A model generated the notes under the pieces. That model saw only the letters and a program-made list of their open reading frames with translations, ran no database searches and was not told the origin of the DNA. DNA of 64,000 nucleotides from Parasponia andersonii (taxonomy: Eukaryota > Streptophyta > Magnoliopsida > Rosales > Cannabaceae): the NCBI GenBank assembly GCA_002914805.1, contig JXTB01000073.1, positions 109,863 to 173,862 on the forward strand. Direction: 5' to 3'. Positions 37,601 through 49,638 of this stretch are shown in pieces. The stretch's first letter is position 1, and every line of letters begins with the position of its first letter. The position numbers and the translations under genes were made by a program.

Positions 37601-38860
37601 TGTGGCAGCTCAAGCCAGAAAATTTTCACACAGGGGAAACAAAATTTCTCAAAACTCAATCACCTGCAGAAATCAGAACAGAAATAAAATTTTAAAAAAA
37701 TACCATCTTTTTACAGAAACCATGATTGAGGAAGAGGATCATCAAACCCATCAAAATACTATCGGAAAGTATTAAAAGCAATTTGTATTTCATTTCATTA
37801 TTTTAATTTCCACATACTACAACCTGAGAAACCGTTGAAATATGATGATGTCATAGAGAAATTCGCTTTGTTTACCAACCGAAGACCAAACATATCTGTT
37901 CCGTTTGGTTGCCGAGAAAAGGTAGGAAAACAACAAGAAACTTGACCAAATGAATCTCATTTTTATTTTATTTTATTTTCTTCATCAATTTTACCATCAA
38001 AAAACAAAGCAAAGAAGAAAAGATCCAAAATTGGAAAAGCCATGGAACAAGCATAAGAATTCAAAACAAGAAAGCATTTCAAATTTAATCCCCTCCAAAA
38101 TATTTATCTGGAAAAAAAAAAAAAAAAAAAAGTAAAGCTCAAAATTTCACAACAGAAAAAAAGTCGAGGCTTCAGAATGTTTTTCATTTAAAATTTAAAA
38201 AAAAAAAAAATCAAAAGAAGAAAAATAGAGAACAGGAGATCTAACCCTAATGCAACAGAGCCAAACCCGCGCTAAACAGTCACCAGCTCCAAACTCCAGG
38301 GCTCGAAAATTTTGCTCTCCGGGAGAAAAAATTAACAAAACATCCGATTTTCACATTTACCTCTCTTTCTCGGCAATTTTCTCGCCGGAAAATTGACAAG
38401 AAAGAGAAAATTCAGACAAAGCACTCAAAGCAAAATTCCTCAGAAAGAAAAAAGCGAGAGAAAATTCTCAAATCCACATAAATGGAAGCTTCTTCTCAAG
38501 AAGGCGTCTCTTCTACCTGCATTGCCGACCCATAATTTCATCCCAAAAATAAAAAAATAAAAAAAGAAAAATTAAAACGGAAAATTACAAAAACCGAAAA
38601 CTAAAAAAAAAAATTACCGGCGACGGAACGAAACATACATAATAAATAGAGGAATCTCCTCAAGCTCAGAGGTGAAATCAAAAATGGAGATTCCAACGAC
38701 GGAGCTCGAAATTCCGGCGAGATCAGACTCCCGCCGGTTCTCGCTCGCACGTAAAAAGAGAGAGAGAGGGAGAAAGAGAGAGAGAGGGAGAGAACTGGAC
38801 ACAACAGGGCCTCGGGTTATTTTTTTTAATTTATTTATTTATTTAATTTTATAGGTATAA
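37601..38860 (-). other. 5' leader of the MEI2-like gene with leader intron
   Basis: The start-codon exon extends upstream to 37663, after the acceptor TTTCTGCAG. A donor TCGCCG|GTAATT ends a leader exon at 38618, implying a leader intron of about 950 bp. The leader exon is pyrimidine-rich in the sense strand (GA-rich 38755-38794 on plus) and contains at least one upstream ATG. The transcription start is not determined. Confidence 0.55.
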
Positions 38861-39584
38861 AAAAGAGAGGAGGAGAGAGAGAAGAGGAGTTAGTTGGGTT
38901 TTGAATTTTGATTGGAGTATTAATTAATAATTAAAGTAGACGGAAGAGAAGACGGAGAGGAAGAAGAATAAGACAGAAGTGAGAAGAAATAGGAAATTAC
39001 GGGAGTGGCGCGGAGTTTGTGTTTTTTTTTTACAAAGTGGATAAAATTGAAATTTTATTTATTTTGATATCTACTCATCCAAACTCTCAATCATTCATTT
39101 CTGCTGTACGGATTTCCTTCCGTTTGATTGTTTGTCTAATCTAATTTCAGTTGAAATTACCAAAATATCCTTGTTGATTGTTAACTTGTTTTTTTGTGCT
39201 TCCTTTTTTTGGAAATTAACAACTATTTTCTTCTACTTAAAAAAATGTAAAAAAAAAAAAAGATCTTACAAAACTAACTTTACTTTTTTTTTTTAAACTC
39301 TCTCATTTTTTTTTTAAGTTCACACGACGTATACATGAATTTGAACACCAAAATTGAAGGAAAAATTTAGTTCATGCATGACATTTTACTTAAATTGTTG
39401 CGAATATATATGTGATATTTAATTTAGTTGTTTCATATTAAAAGGAAAAAAGACCTTATATTTTCTGGGTGGTTTGAGACTTTGTGTTGCATGCAAAAAT
39501 AATAATCTAACAAATCATGAAACGGTTTGGTTGGTGTTATAAGCTATAAAGCTAAGGCCGATTATATTTTATTTTAATTTTTTC

Positions 39585-39615
<31 letters not shown>

Positions 39616-40976
39616 GAGGAAAAGAATAAGATGGAGATATTAATACAAACCAAACGAGGATTTCAAGCAAAATGCCTTGGGAAACCTCGTGGGGAGTGTC
39701 GTGCACGAAATGCTTTGGATTAAAGGAAGAGACTTTATTAGTAATAATTAATTAAACTTTTAATTTGTAAAAAAAGAAATGAAAGATTCTCTTTCCCTTT
39801 CGTCCGCCATGCCAATGACATTATTCTTTATTAGGTAATTCAGTGCATGATAAATGTTCAGGAATTAAAAAAAAAAAAAAAAAAAAAGGAAAATAAAGTT
39901 ATCTAGATAATGCATTTCGACATGTCAGCTTTATTTTCTTCTCTCCCAAAAAGGGAAGTCTTGAAGTTTATAAGATAAACTCGTATAAGTGAAACATATA
40001 AGAAGAAACTTGTATAAAACTTGTCATCTTTTTAATCGGTGAAGTCAAAGTAAATAATTACATATAAATTGACCTGAGATACAAGTGTATGACATAATGT
40101 TTTCTTTAAAAAAAAAATTATTGATGTGGGATTAAGCTGGATACTGAAAGTCAATATGTCTACCATAGAATTAGTACTATTACATTAGTCCATAGCCATG
40201 TGCATTAGATAATATCTAAAGAGTAAAGACCCTGGATGGGCCACTAATAGGAGGCACTTTTGTTAATTGGTGTCATTTTTATTTTTATTTTTATTTTGTT
40301 TTTGTTTTTGTTCAAGGGATAACCTACTTTGGTGATACATAATTAAAATTGCAGACACTTTGGTTTGACAGGTATAAATGCTAGCCAACTTTGTGAAAAA
40401 AGGGTTGTATCCATCCAGTCCACATTTCAAGAAAACAAAATGAAAAGAAACAAGTTGTATGTGCACCTAAATCATTGATTAGAATCCTAATAATACTGAA
40501 GCGGAGCCCCCACTTAGGAGAGGATATGATAATAAATTGAAATCTCAACTTTTATCCATACAAAGAGGAAAATCTCAGGCAGATGCCTAACAGTGCCATG
40601 TGGACAACATCTTTTCTTTTCGAATATATAAAATCTGCCTAAATTATTTAAATAATTATAGGGGGCAAGCTTATAGGTCACGATCCATGTGACATGACAA
40701 TGGTGTGTACATTAAACGACACATATTATCATAGAATAAAATTAGAGCTTTGTATTATCTAAAATTATACGAAATCAATGTAAAATACGTGGAGCCAGCT
40801 CACTAATTTTGTTTTTTCATATTTATTCATTAAATTTATTAAAATTTTTAATATAATTCTTAAAAAAAATTGAAAAAAAATAATTAAGCTCTTAAAAGAT
40901 TTTAAAAATACAATAAAATCTCATAAACCTATAATTAAAAATTTGTTGCATTGGTTAATAAAAAAAGGTCCACACA
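38861..40976. other. Intergenic, upstream of the MEI2-like gene
   Basis: Purine-rich on the plus strand to about 38990, then AT-rich. It holds an (AAT)n microsatellite at 39585-39613 and several poly-A/T runs. No gene or transposon end is recognised until the LTR start at 40977. Confidence 0.5.
39585..39613. repeat. AAT microsatellite
   Basis: About nine AAT units in intergenic DNA. Confidence 0.9.
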
Positions 40977-41807
40977 TGTGGGACCCGTTCCCAAACCATA
41001 CACCACGTGGACGATTAAGTGGCAGAACATGTCACAAACGGGGCCCACCGTCTGACAGCTGTCGAGAGTGACTAGCTAAAGGTCACTCGGGTCACACGTG
41101 ATACCACATTGGCTATTGGACTGCCCGAGGTTAGAGCCGAGCCCCGTCACAGACCCTGGACAGGCCCGGCCCAGTCCGACCCTTACCTCGACAGCTGGGG
41201 GGTCGGAAGCCCCAAGGGTCTTCCACCAGAACACAATAGAAAACAGCTCACAACTCCAGACCCAGTCAGAGCATTTAATGCGATCTGGGATAGGTGGGCG
41301 TAAGGGGAAAGCCGCCCTGATAGAACGGCGATTTGTCCAATCTCACCCCTGACAGATTCGAGCCGTAGGAGGCGGCGGAAATCAGGCTATAACGATACAA
41401 AGAAGATCACGGTAATCTCGACCCGTGACCTCTGAGAAAAGCTTTGAGGAGAAAGGTACATAGTCCGAAGATAGAGACCTGCATGGGCCACAATCTCAGG
41501 ACTATATATATATATGAGCCATGCGTTCCCGAGGGGGGCATGTACGCTTAAAAAAGAGGAGTATATAAAAAAGCTTATGAGCAAAAAACAAACAGATACT
41601 CATACAGATTTAATTCCTTGCTACCCAAAATCAAAGACTGAACACTGACTTAAGCATCGAAGAGTCTTTGCAGGTGGCCATCCCCGCCTCTCCGACCCTG
41701 CCTAGAGTTCAGAATACTTTGGGAAAGCGAGGACACGTGGATAGTTGGAGAATACATCATCAGTAGTTCAGAGACACGTGAACGACTAATGAGAAACCGC
41801 TCCAACA
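40977..41807 (+). repeat. 5' LTR of gypsy element 1
   Basis: Starts TGTGGGACCCGTTCCC and ends CGCTCCAACA, 831 bp. A TATA-like CTATATATATATATGAG lies at 41502-41518, followed by the presumed transcription start. ORFs seen across this LTR are chance open frames. Confidence 0.9.
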
Positions 41808-41808
41808 G

Positions 41809-41826
41809 TTTGGCGCCGTCTGTGGG
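41809..41826 (+). promoter_or_regulatory. Primer-binding-like site of gypsy element 1
   Basis: TTGGCGCCGTCTGTGGG follows the LTR end after one base. It is a common plant gypsy form of primer site. The priming tRNA is not assigned. Confidence 0.7.
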
Positions 41827-41835
41827 AAACAACGG

Positions 41836-43477
41836 TTGAGCGTGAGAAAAAGAGTAGGAGACTCACGATCGCGCTCTCCACGAACAAAAAGCTATACAAC
41901 GTCTGATGACACCCTCAAGGATGACAACCAGGAGTACACGTCCCGATGCCGAAGGGAGCTCCCGAGAAGCATAACCAGATCTGGATCAGATGCTTGCCGC
42001 CCTGGCGGAAGCAAACCGGAAGGCAGAAATGGCCCACAAGGCCGTCCTGGGTTTAAGGGACGAAGTCGCAGAGGTACGTAGAGATAACTCCCACCTCGAA
42101 GGGCTGCTGGCGAGCGAAGACAGGACCCAGCGGAGAGAATATTTCGACGAAGAAATCCAACAAGAATTCGGAAGTCAACCGCGAGGAGAAACTCCCGCCC
42201 CATCCGGATCGCGGATGCAGGAAGCACGACAGAGCCAGTCGAGACCCCTCCAAGCCAGGGGGGCGATGGGCGGAAGATGCCATGGAAGCCCAGGAGGTAT
42301 GCCTCCCGACTGGAAGCAAGAAATGATGGCGGAGTTGGGTAAGAAACTCGGGGCCCATCACAGCTAGACTCCCGACGATCTGGCAGAGCAAACTATGTGA
42401 GGGATCAACCGGACAGCCTTCGCCGACTGGATCTAGATAGAGCCTAGGCCGAGAGACTTCACAACCCCGACCTTCAAGCCGTTCGAGGGGAAAACCGACC
42501 CCATCGATCATATATACCACTTTCAACAGAAGATGGCCTTGGAAACTAGGGACGAGGCCGTGACCTGTAAAGTCTTCTCTACGACCCTGGCAGGACCAGC
42601 CCTGCTATAGTTCAGATAGCTCCCGGAGAAATCCATAAACAGGTTCGAAGATTTCTGTAAACTTTTCCTAAAGCAATACGCGGGTGTCCGGAGACAGCAT
42701 AAAACCATGCGAGATCTTGACCGGTTGGAGCAGGCCGTAGATGAGTCCCCGCGAGAGTACCTGTCGTGTTTCCTCGAGGTGATGTCCCTAGTCCATAGCG
42801 CTGACTCGGTCTAAGCTGCAGGCTCATTCGTCAGAAGCCTGCAGCCATGATCAATGCTATCGGACCACCTCTTTTTGAATCTTCCGTACGATATGGCGGA
42901 CGTCCAGGCGAAGTCAGAAGGGGTATTTAGAATGCTGGAAAGCCACTAGAAGGCACCCAAGACCTCCCCCGCGATAACAACGACGCCGGTACAAACCCCG
43001 GCCCCGCAAGGGGTGAAGAGGCCTTGGCCGGACCAAGGGCCAATTCCGAAGCAGGAAGCCCCCATCCGAGACAGTCAGGTTGGTGGTAAGAGGAGGAAGA
43101 CGCTCCGCGACCCTTTGCCAAAGTACGAGCTCAACACGCCGATCGACATGATCTTCCTCTAAGACAGGGGCATTTTCAAAGACGCGCCCAAATCTGGCGT
43201 CCCTGAGCATATGAAGAATAGGAGTAAGTATTGCCAGTTTCACAAAGACTTCGGGCACAATACTGTCCGCTGCCGCAGCCTTTACACACAGATCATGATG
43301 GCGATCTACGCCGGCAGGTTGAAACATTATGTGAAAATCGGTGGAACCCAGCCACAGGAAGACGTCTCCAGACCTGAAAAGGGGAAGCAGACCCAGGCCT
43401 CTGGGTCAGGAGTGCAAATCCTAAGGATAGTGCCGACCATCGTGGACAGACCAGAGCCGACCCAGAATCAAGAAGGA
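41836..43477 (+). pseudogene. Gypsy gag, degenerate (element 1)
   Basis: Gag-like sequence in shifting frames. A coiled-coil-like start has MLAALAEANRKAEMAHKAVL and LRDEVAEVRRDN. The retrotransposon-gag core spans about 42440-42900, with TPTFKPFEGKTDPIDHIYHF, INRFEDFCKLFLKQYAGV and DESPREYLSCFLE. Near 43228-43275 is a Cys/His segment, KYCQFHKDFGHNTVRC, of the form found in Tat/Athila-type gag. Stops lie at 42608-42610, 42617-42619, 42812-42814 and elsewhere. It ends abruptly at the junction with integrase. Confidence 0.8.
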
Positions 43478-44275
43478 GGTACGTCCTGCTGGCCACAGAT
43501 TACTTCACCAAATGGGTAGAGGCTGAAGCCTACGCGACCGTTAGTAAGGTAGACACGATTAATTTTATCTGGAAGAATATAATCTGTCGATTCGGAATCC
43601 CGAATGAGATACACGCCGATTATTGTACACAGTTCCAAAATGCTAAGATCAAGGAGCTGTGCAAGCTGTATGATATAAGGCTCAGTTTCTCTTCCGTGAA
43701 CTACACTCAAGGGAACGGCCAAGCAGAGGCAACGAACAAAGTCATGTTTAGCAACATCAAAAAGAACTTACAGGAGGCTAAAGGCAAGTGGTTAGAAGAG
43801 CTGCCGGTCGTGGTGTGGGCCCATCGAACCACGGAGCAGAGGTCGACTGGAAGAACGCCGTTCGCCATGGTCTACAGATCAGAGGCTGTGATCCCGACCC
43901 TCCGCTCCGAAGTGGTAAAAAATACCCCCTTAAATGAACGCCAGCTAAGCCGTAACACAGACCTCCTGGAGGAAACGAGAGACATGGCCCTGGTCCACCT
44001 GGCTTTATACCACCAGCAGGCTAGATCCTGCTATGCAAAAAAAAAAAAAAGATTAGTGCTCGACAATTTAATGCCTGGGATTAGGTCTTGAAAGTTAGAA
44101 CAGGAAATTCCTCGAAACTGGACTCTAACTTGATCGGACCTTATGAGGTGATCAAAGTACTCGACAATGGTACGTATCCTGAAAGAGCTCGAGATCGGCA
44201 AAAACTTGCCGAACATGTGGAACGCTCTGTACTTGAAAAAGTATCATGTGTAAGACATATGCATATGATGTAAGA
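43478..44275 (+). pseudogene. Gypsy integrase core fused to gag by deletion (element 1)
   Basis: Starts mid-domain with LLATDYFTKWVEAEAYATV. It keeps the catalytic landmarks: the first Asp in LATDY, the second in HADYCTQFQN (the usual Gly after Tyr reads Cys) and the Glu in GNGQAEATNK. WAHRTTEQRSTGRTPFAMVY follows. The zinc-binding N-terminal part is absent. Near 44038-44049 an A-run shifts the frame; the C-terminal part (SSKLDSNLIGPYEVIKVLDN) continues in another frame. It is non-functional. Confidence 0.85.
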
Positions 44276-44289
44276 CCATGAGAATATTT

Positions 44290-45270
44290 ATATTATTGAA
44301 AAGCTTAAATTCAAAACAGGTCAAGTTCCCTTTTTGCCGCATGGATTCATCTTTTGGATTGCTATGGAAAAAGGGTCTACCCATAGTGGCAGACCCCACG
44401 CACTGTTCATGCGTGAGACCCATNNNNNNNNNNNNNNNNNNNNNNNNNNNNNNNNNNNNNNNNNNNNNNNNNNNNNNNNNNNNNNNNNNNNNNNNNNNNN
44501 NNNNNNNNNNNNNNNNNNNNNNNNNNNNNNNNNNNNNNNNNNNNNNNNNNNNNNNNNNNNNNNNNNNNNNNNNNNNNNNNNNNNNNNNNNNNNNNNNNNN
44601 NNNNNNNNNNNNNNNNNNNNNNNNNNNNNNNNNNNNNNNNNNNNNNNNNNNNNNNNNNNNNNNNNNNNNNNNNNNNNNNNNNNNNNNNNNNNNNNNNNNN
44701 NNNNNNNNNNNNNNNNNNNNNNNNNNNNNNNNNNNNNNNNNNNNNNNNNNNNNNNNNNNNNNNNNNNNNNNNNNNNNNNNNNNNNNNNNNNNNNNNNNNN
44801 NNNNNNNNNNNNNNNNNNNNNNNNNNNNNNNNNNNNNNNNNNNNNNNNNNNNNNNNNNNNNNNNNNNNNNNNNNNNNNNNNNNNNNNNNNNNNNNNNNNN
44901 NNNNNNNNNNNNNNNACGACCCGAGAAAACGTGCGAAGAGGAAACTGCTGTACAACAAAAACTTGCCAGCAGACCTCAAAAACGCTCGTACTATGGGAGT
45001 CACGTCGCTCACTGATGACCCGAGAAAACGTACGAAGAAGAAACTGCTATGCAACAAGAACTTGCCAGCAGACCTCGAAAACGATCGTACTGTGGGATCA
45101 CATCGTCTGTCGACGACCCGAGAAAACGTACGAAGAGGGAGAAGCTGCGCAACCAAAACTTGTCAGCAGACCTCGAAAACGATCGTACTCTGGAAATCAA
45201 ATCGTGCAATAAAACGTTTACCGATGACCCGAGAAAACGTACGAGGAGAAAAGGGGTGCGCATCTCAAAA
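44290..45270 (+). repeat. 3' tandem array 1 of element 1, unit about 99 bp, with gap
   Basis: Units carry CCCGAGAAAACGTACGAAGA, then AACTTGCCAGCAGACCTC, then ACTATGGGAGTCAC or variants. Anchors at 44990, 45089 and 45187 give 98-99 bp spacing. The assembly gap lies inside the array, so the copy number is unknown. Open frames over it result from a unit length divisible by three and from the N run, and are not evidence of coding. Confidence 0.85.
44424..44915. other. Assembly gap (492 N)
   Basis: An unbroken run of N inside tandem array 1. Its true length may differ from 492. Confidence 0.99.
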
Positions 45271-45480
45271 GCTTGCCAGCAGACCCCCTAAGGAACATTT
45301 TTGCTACACGAAGAGCTAAAGGAAAACAGGGTCGGGATCCACCCATTGGAAGTGGACCCTCCTTGAGAAACATTTTAGCTATACGAGGAGCCAAAGGAAA
45401 GCAGGCCCTAACGGGGAATGACTTATTTGCACATAGGCAGGATGTGAATGGATTTGGAGTCTACCCGTTGGAGGTAGTCT
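45271..45480 (+). repeat. 3' tandem array 2 of element 1, unit about 76 bp
   Basis: Two partial units repeat GAAACATTTTAGCTATACGA / GGAACATTTTTGCTACACGA and then AAGGAAA-CAGG and CCACCCATTGGAAGTGGACC-like blocks. They correspond to the second array of element 2. Confidence 0.7.
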
Positions 45481-45489
45481 AGGACCAGG

Positions 45490-45960
45490 CCAAACATGAA
45501 AGACAAAAATTAAGATTAAAGTCTGTTTATTATGTCCTAAAAATACAAAGCACACGGTCAACAATGGTGCGCGATCATAAGCCATATTTACGGGAGGCAG
45601 GTTGCGAACGGACTCGTAGGGAGACATCAGAGTGATAGTGCCATGTTTGTTCCCGATAAGAGCCGAGCCCAGGTCTTCTCCTTTGCAAAGATGGGTTCAA
45701 ACAACTGTCGACCAATCCTTGGAGCTGAGCCCGAGCACGGTCCCATTTAGGGTCGGAGAAGTCCAGCCACACGCGCGGGTCGAACTTTGCCAAAACAAGC
45801 CATAACAGAAGTTATAACTCCGTAAAACCGGACGAGTCAAAGCTCACATTCTTACCTCTGGAACTAATCTTAATAGTCATGGCTCGAAAAGGACTCACTA
45901 ATAGACCGAGATCATGCTCATCCGAGTCATCCACAATTATTTATACAGACAGCAACAACA
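45490..45960 (-). pseudogene. 3' end of antisense gene, truncated (element 1)
   Basis: The minus strand reads FDPRVWLDFSDPKW, LQGLVDSCLNPSLQRRRPGL and GSYREQTW. It closely parallels element 2 at 55020-55420. A possible donor CCAGAG|GTAAGA lies near 45855. Everything 5' of this (higher coordinates) has been deleted up to the LTR. Confidence 0.65.
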
Positions 45961-45978
45961 AGGTTTAACTCTACCCCG

Positions 45979-46777
45979 AACGATTAAGCGGCAGAACAGG
46001 TCACAAACGGGGCCCACCATCCGACAGTTGTCGAGAGTGACTAGCTAAAGGCCACGCGGGTCACATGTGATACCACATCGGCCATTGGACTGCCCGAGGT
46101 TAGGGCCGAGCCCCGTCACAAACCCTGGACAGACCCGACCCAATCCGACCCTTACCTCGACAGCTGGGGGGTCGGAAGCCCCAAGAGTCTTCCACCAGAA
46201 TACAATGGAGAACAGCTCACAACTCCAAACCCAGACAGAGCATTTAATGCAATCTGAGATAGGTGGGCGTAAAGGGCAAGCCGCCCTGACAGAACAGCGA
46301 TTTGTCCAAATCTCACCCATGACAGATTCGAGCCGTAGGAGGCGGCGGAAATCAGGCTATAACGATACAGAGAAGATCACAGTAATCTCGGCCTGTGACC
46401 TCTGAGAAAAGCTTTGAGGAGAAAGGTACACAGTCAAGAGATAGAGACCCGTATGGGCCACAATCTCAGGACTATATATATATATGAGCTATACGTTTCC
46501 GAAGGGGGCATGTACGCTTAAAAAAGAGGAGTATATAAAAAAGCTTATGAGCAAGAAACAAACAAATACTCATACAGATTTAATTCCTTGCTACCCAAAA
46601 TCAAAGACTGAACACTGACTTAAGCATCGGAGAGTCTTTACAGGTGGTCATTCTCGCCTCTCCGACCCTGCCTGGAGTTCAGAACACTTTGGGAAAGCGA
46701 GGACACGTGGACAGTTGGAGAATACATCATCAGTGGTTCAGAGACACGTGGACGGCTGGTGAAAAATCGCTCTAACA
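45979..46777 (+). repeat. 3' LTR of gypsy element 1, 5'-truncated
   Basis: It aligns with LTR position 41011 onward (ACGATTAAG.GGCAGAACA) to the end CGCTCTAACA. The first ~34 bp of the LTR and the preceding polypurine tract are missing. The TATA-like run is at 46471-46487. Confidence 0.88.
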
Positions 46778-46959
46778 ACACATATTTCAGAATTAATATA
46801 ACTTATTAATTTATTTTAATTAACTTTAAATAAATTCAATAAAGAAAACATATGTTTTTCAGACTTACTTTTTTGTACGGTATAATTATATTTATGTGAT
46901 ATATTTTCAGCTTTTAATAATAAAAAATCAATTCACTCTGTTGAGTATTATTTAAAGGA

Positions 46960-47290
46960 TTTTACTACTATGGAACTCATAAAGCTTGATGATCACCTTG
47001 AAACATATGTAATTAATATGTGTTCCAGTGACAAATTTAATGAATTGAAATATATTAATGTTTAGCTCATCGTTTATCGATTCATGACATTGTCATTAAT
47101 TTTATCAATTGTTATTGCTAATATGGAGAGGATATTATATTTTATGAATTTTTTAAAGAATCGATTACGTAATAAGAATGAGTGATTAACGGAGAATTGA
47201 TAATTTGCTTATTTACATTGAAAAAGACTATTTAATGATATTGATAATGAATCCATAGTAAAACGCTTTCAATGTATAAAAACGCTTCAA
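46960..47290 (+). pseudogene. hAT transposase C-terminal (dimerisation) relic
   Basis: In broken plus-strand frames it reads DDHLETYVINMCSSDKF, then ANMERILYFMNFLKNRLRNK, then a LFNDIDNESIVKRFQCIKT-like end. This is the pattern of the hAT-family dimerisation region in plant zinc-finger MYM/TTF-type transposase-derived proteins. Several stops and frameshifts are present. The rest of the transposase is absent. Confidence 0.6.
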
Positions 47291-47524
47291 GTACAATTAT
47301 AATACTTATTATTATTTTTAATTATTTTTTAAATTATAATTACAACCCAACCCCTTTTAGTGAGCAATCTTAGCTCTGTTCTTACAAATAGGGTTATGCA
47401 CACAAATGATTCATCGTCAATTTCTAATCTGATTCAATTATTAAAGTTTCACAATATATGATGTTCAAAAATATTCATTACCAATACAAATAAAATTCAA
47501 GATGGCAAAAGTAGATAAATAAAT

Positions 47525-47676
47525 TTGGTGCATTTTGCAAAATAAGCTATTTTAGTAGGTGTTCCTAAAAAATAGACTTCTTTTATAACTTGATAATGTT
47601 GAACATGTTACAGACGAATAAAATATCTATGTTGCAAATAATTTTTAGAATGATTTATTTTCCAAAATACACTATA
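47525..47676. mobile_element. Candidate short MITE, imperfect inverted repeats
   Basis: The left arm GTGCATTTTGCAAAATAAGC and the reverse complement of the right arm, GTGTATTTTGGAAAATAAAT, agree at about 16 of 20 positions. It is about 150 bp, similar in size and style to the candidate at 22411-22568. The target duplication is unclear. Confidence 0.35.
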
Positions 47677-48584
47677 AAAATGTATTTTACATAACTTCTC
47701 AATAAGTTTGACTTTGTAGTTAATACTCAAACAAACTTACTAATTATTTACCTTTTTCCATTAAGATATAAATATAAATATATATGGAGCCATAATCTAA
47801 TAGGTATTTTTTTAATCTATTTATAAGTATTTTTCTTTCAATCATTGGATCATTATCTAATGGTTACCATAATTTGATTAGTTAGAAAAAAAAATAATAA
47901 CAGTAATTACATTATATAATATTATACTTTTACTTAAAGCGACGTGCATGATGAATTTTAATTGGTCAAAAAATATTTACAAATAAATAAAAAAAATAAG
48001 TACAAATTGGCGCACATATGTATATGTTATATTTGTTTTATTATTAACACACAATTTTATATCGTGTACCCTTGATTGCTTTTCTTGATTCAGAGAAATA
48101 AGAATTCAATCCTAGGGCTTTGATAGAAAAAAGAACAATAAGACAATTGAAATTACGTATTGAAAATTATCTAACATTGTTTATCTTTTATTTATCCCGA
48201 AAAAACTAATAGAATTTAATGCTTTATTTATCCTAAAAAAGTACTTACCACATGCAAGGCCTTCGATATTTAGTTTTGGCATCCAACTGCCAAAGTTTTC
48301 ATATTCATATTGGATGGTAAAATTGGTAGCCTTATTTGGGGTCACATAAGATGCAGATTGGATAAAAGATTTAACATATAAAAGATAATTTCTAAGAATG
48401 GTTAAAATAGCAAGCCGTTTTACTTTAAAATATTTTCCCACTTAAGGAAGGTGAAGTCAAATACTCAAACCCTTATGTTACTCTTAAAGCCCAAACAAAT
48501 GAGATTATTCTGAAAATGACGCATCATCACCGGAATTTCATTTGTCTCAAAATTTCGGAAAAGGGAAGGGGTTTGATAAGAAAG

Positions 48585-48586
<2 letters not shown>

Positions 48587-48629
<43 letters not shown>
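48587..48629. repeat. AG microsatellite
   Basis: About 20 AG units in intergenic DNA. Confidence 0.95.
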
Positions 48630-48632
<3 letters not shown>

Positions 48633-49609
48633 GGTTAAGGTTTTAAAAGGGTTCACGTGGTAAGACTGGGTTCGCTTCTGCTTTTGTTTTTGCACCGTTC
48701 AAAACCTGAAAGCGACTACAATATGGGTAATTTCCATTCTTATCCTTCACTTTTTAAATCTATTTATCAATGTTTGAGGACGCTTAGCCACGTGTCATTC
48801 AACTTGTGGGTGAAAGCTATAGCTTCATTATTGGATTGTAAGCATGGGCTTGCCTTTCAGGGTCAAAGCTGTTCCTTATGTCAATCTCTTACAAGACAAC
48901 GAAGATAAGGACGTACAACTCAAACCCAAAAATAAAAATTAAAAAATGGTACTATTTACAGTTTTGAACTTTTGATCATTTACGTGCCAAATTGTAAACT
49001 TCTTTTCGTTTTTTTGTCATAAAAAAATGGCCTTTTTTGGAAGATATTAGTTAACCATTTTTTTAAATAAGAAAAAGTGAAATCCAATAAATACTAAAAA
49101 AAAAAAATTAACTAATCATCACCATTTATTATAAATAAAAAAAAATAATTCATGTTAAGAGTGGAACTCCCAACTAATTATCTATTTTCTTCTCTACCCT
49201 TTTTCTGAGCTAGTCTGCTTAGTCCGGTGCTGAGAGTTGTTAAATTAATTAACCATTGTCTACATTGAAAATATGAGTCATATAACATAAATGGGTCATT
49301 GGGTTGTTTTATCTTGAATGGAGCTTCTTAAATGTTATTGTGGCCCATAGATCACTTCCTTTTCGTTTCTTTTTTGCCATAGAATGCTATGAATTTGAGA
49401 GTTTATTCGGATATTCCTTTGAATATATGCAGGGCCACGGCCACTGATGTAGACACGACAAAAGAGGTTCCATAAGCACATGTGGTTGGCTAGCAGAAGA
49501 AAAAGGATATATACACATGCTTAATATAAATGTCTGCTGCTTTTATAATTTTCTTTCTCTTAATTAAGAAAAAAATTAATATAGCCTTACTCTTTACGGT
49601 TCTCAAACA

Positions 49610-49638
49610 CCCCCCCCCCCCCCCCCCCCAAAAAAAAA
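49610..49638. repeat. Poly-C followed by poly-A
   Basis: Twenty C then nine A. Such long C runs are uncommon in plant DNA and prone to sequencing error. Confidence 0.9.

Larger units (their letters stand above)
40977..46777 (+). mobile_element. Gypsy element 1, Tat-like, internally deleted
   Basis: Two LTRs bound a gag region, an integrase core, two tandem arrays and the end of an antisense gene. A perfect 5-bp target duplication ACACA flanks it (40972-40976 and 46778-46782). Gag runs directly into integrase at about 43478, so protease, RT and RNase H are missing. A second deletion near 45960-45980 removed most of the antisense gene, the polypurine tract and the first ~34 bp of the 3' LTR. 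The LTRs differ at about 15 of the first 200 aligned bases by eye, nearly all transitions. Tat membership is inferred from the antisense gene, the 3' arrays and similarity to element 2. Confidence 0.88.

Noticed and set aside
41098-41352. Open frames inside LTRs (also near 46067, 50207 and 59264)
   Set aside because: They recur at the same place in each related LTR and reflect GC-rich LTR sequence with chance open frames. They have no domain.
44278-45212. Long ORFs spanning the N run and array 1
   Set aside because: N bases translate as X without stops, and the 99-bp unit is divisible by three, so open frames persist in several registers. Unit changes in element 2 break every frame.
48181-48441. 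Minus-strand ORF ending in a possible donor (ACG|GTAAG)
   Set aside because: No family recognised, no matching acceptor-linked exon found, and composition is like intergenic DNA.
48657-48908. Plus-strand ORF of 83 codons
   Set aside because: Isolated, with no domain or splice partner. It sits next to a microsatellite and is probably chance.
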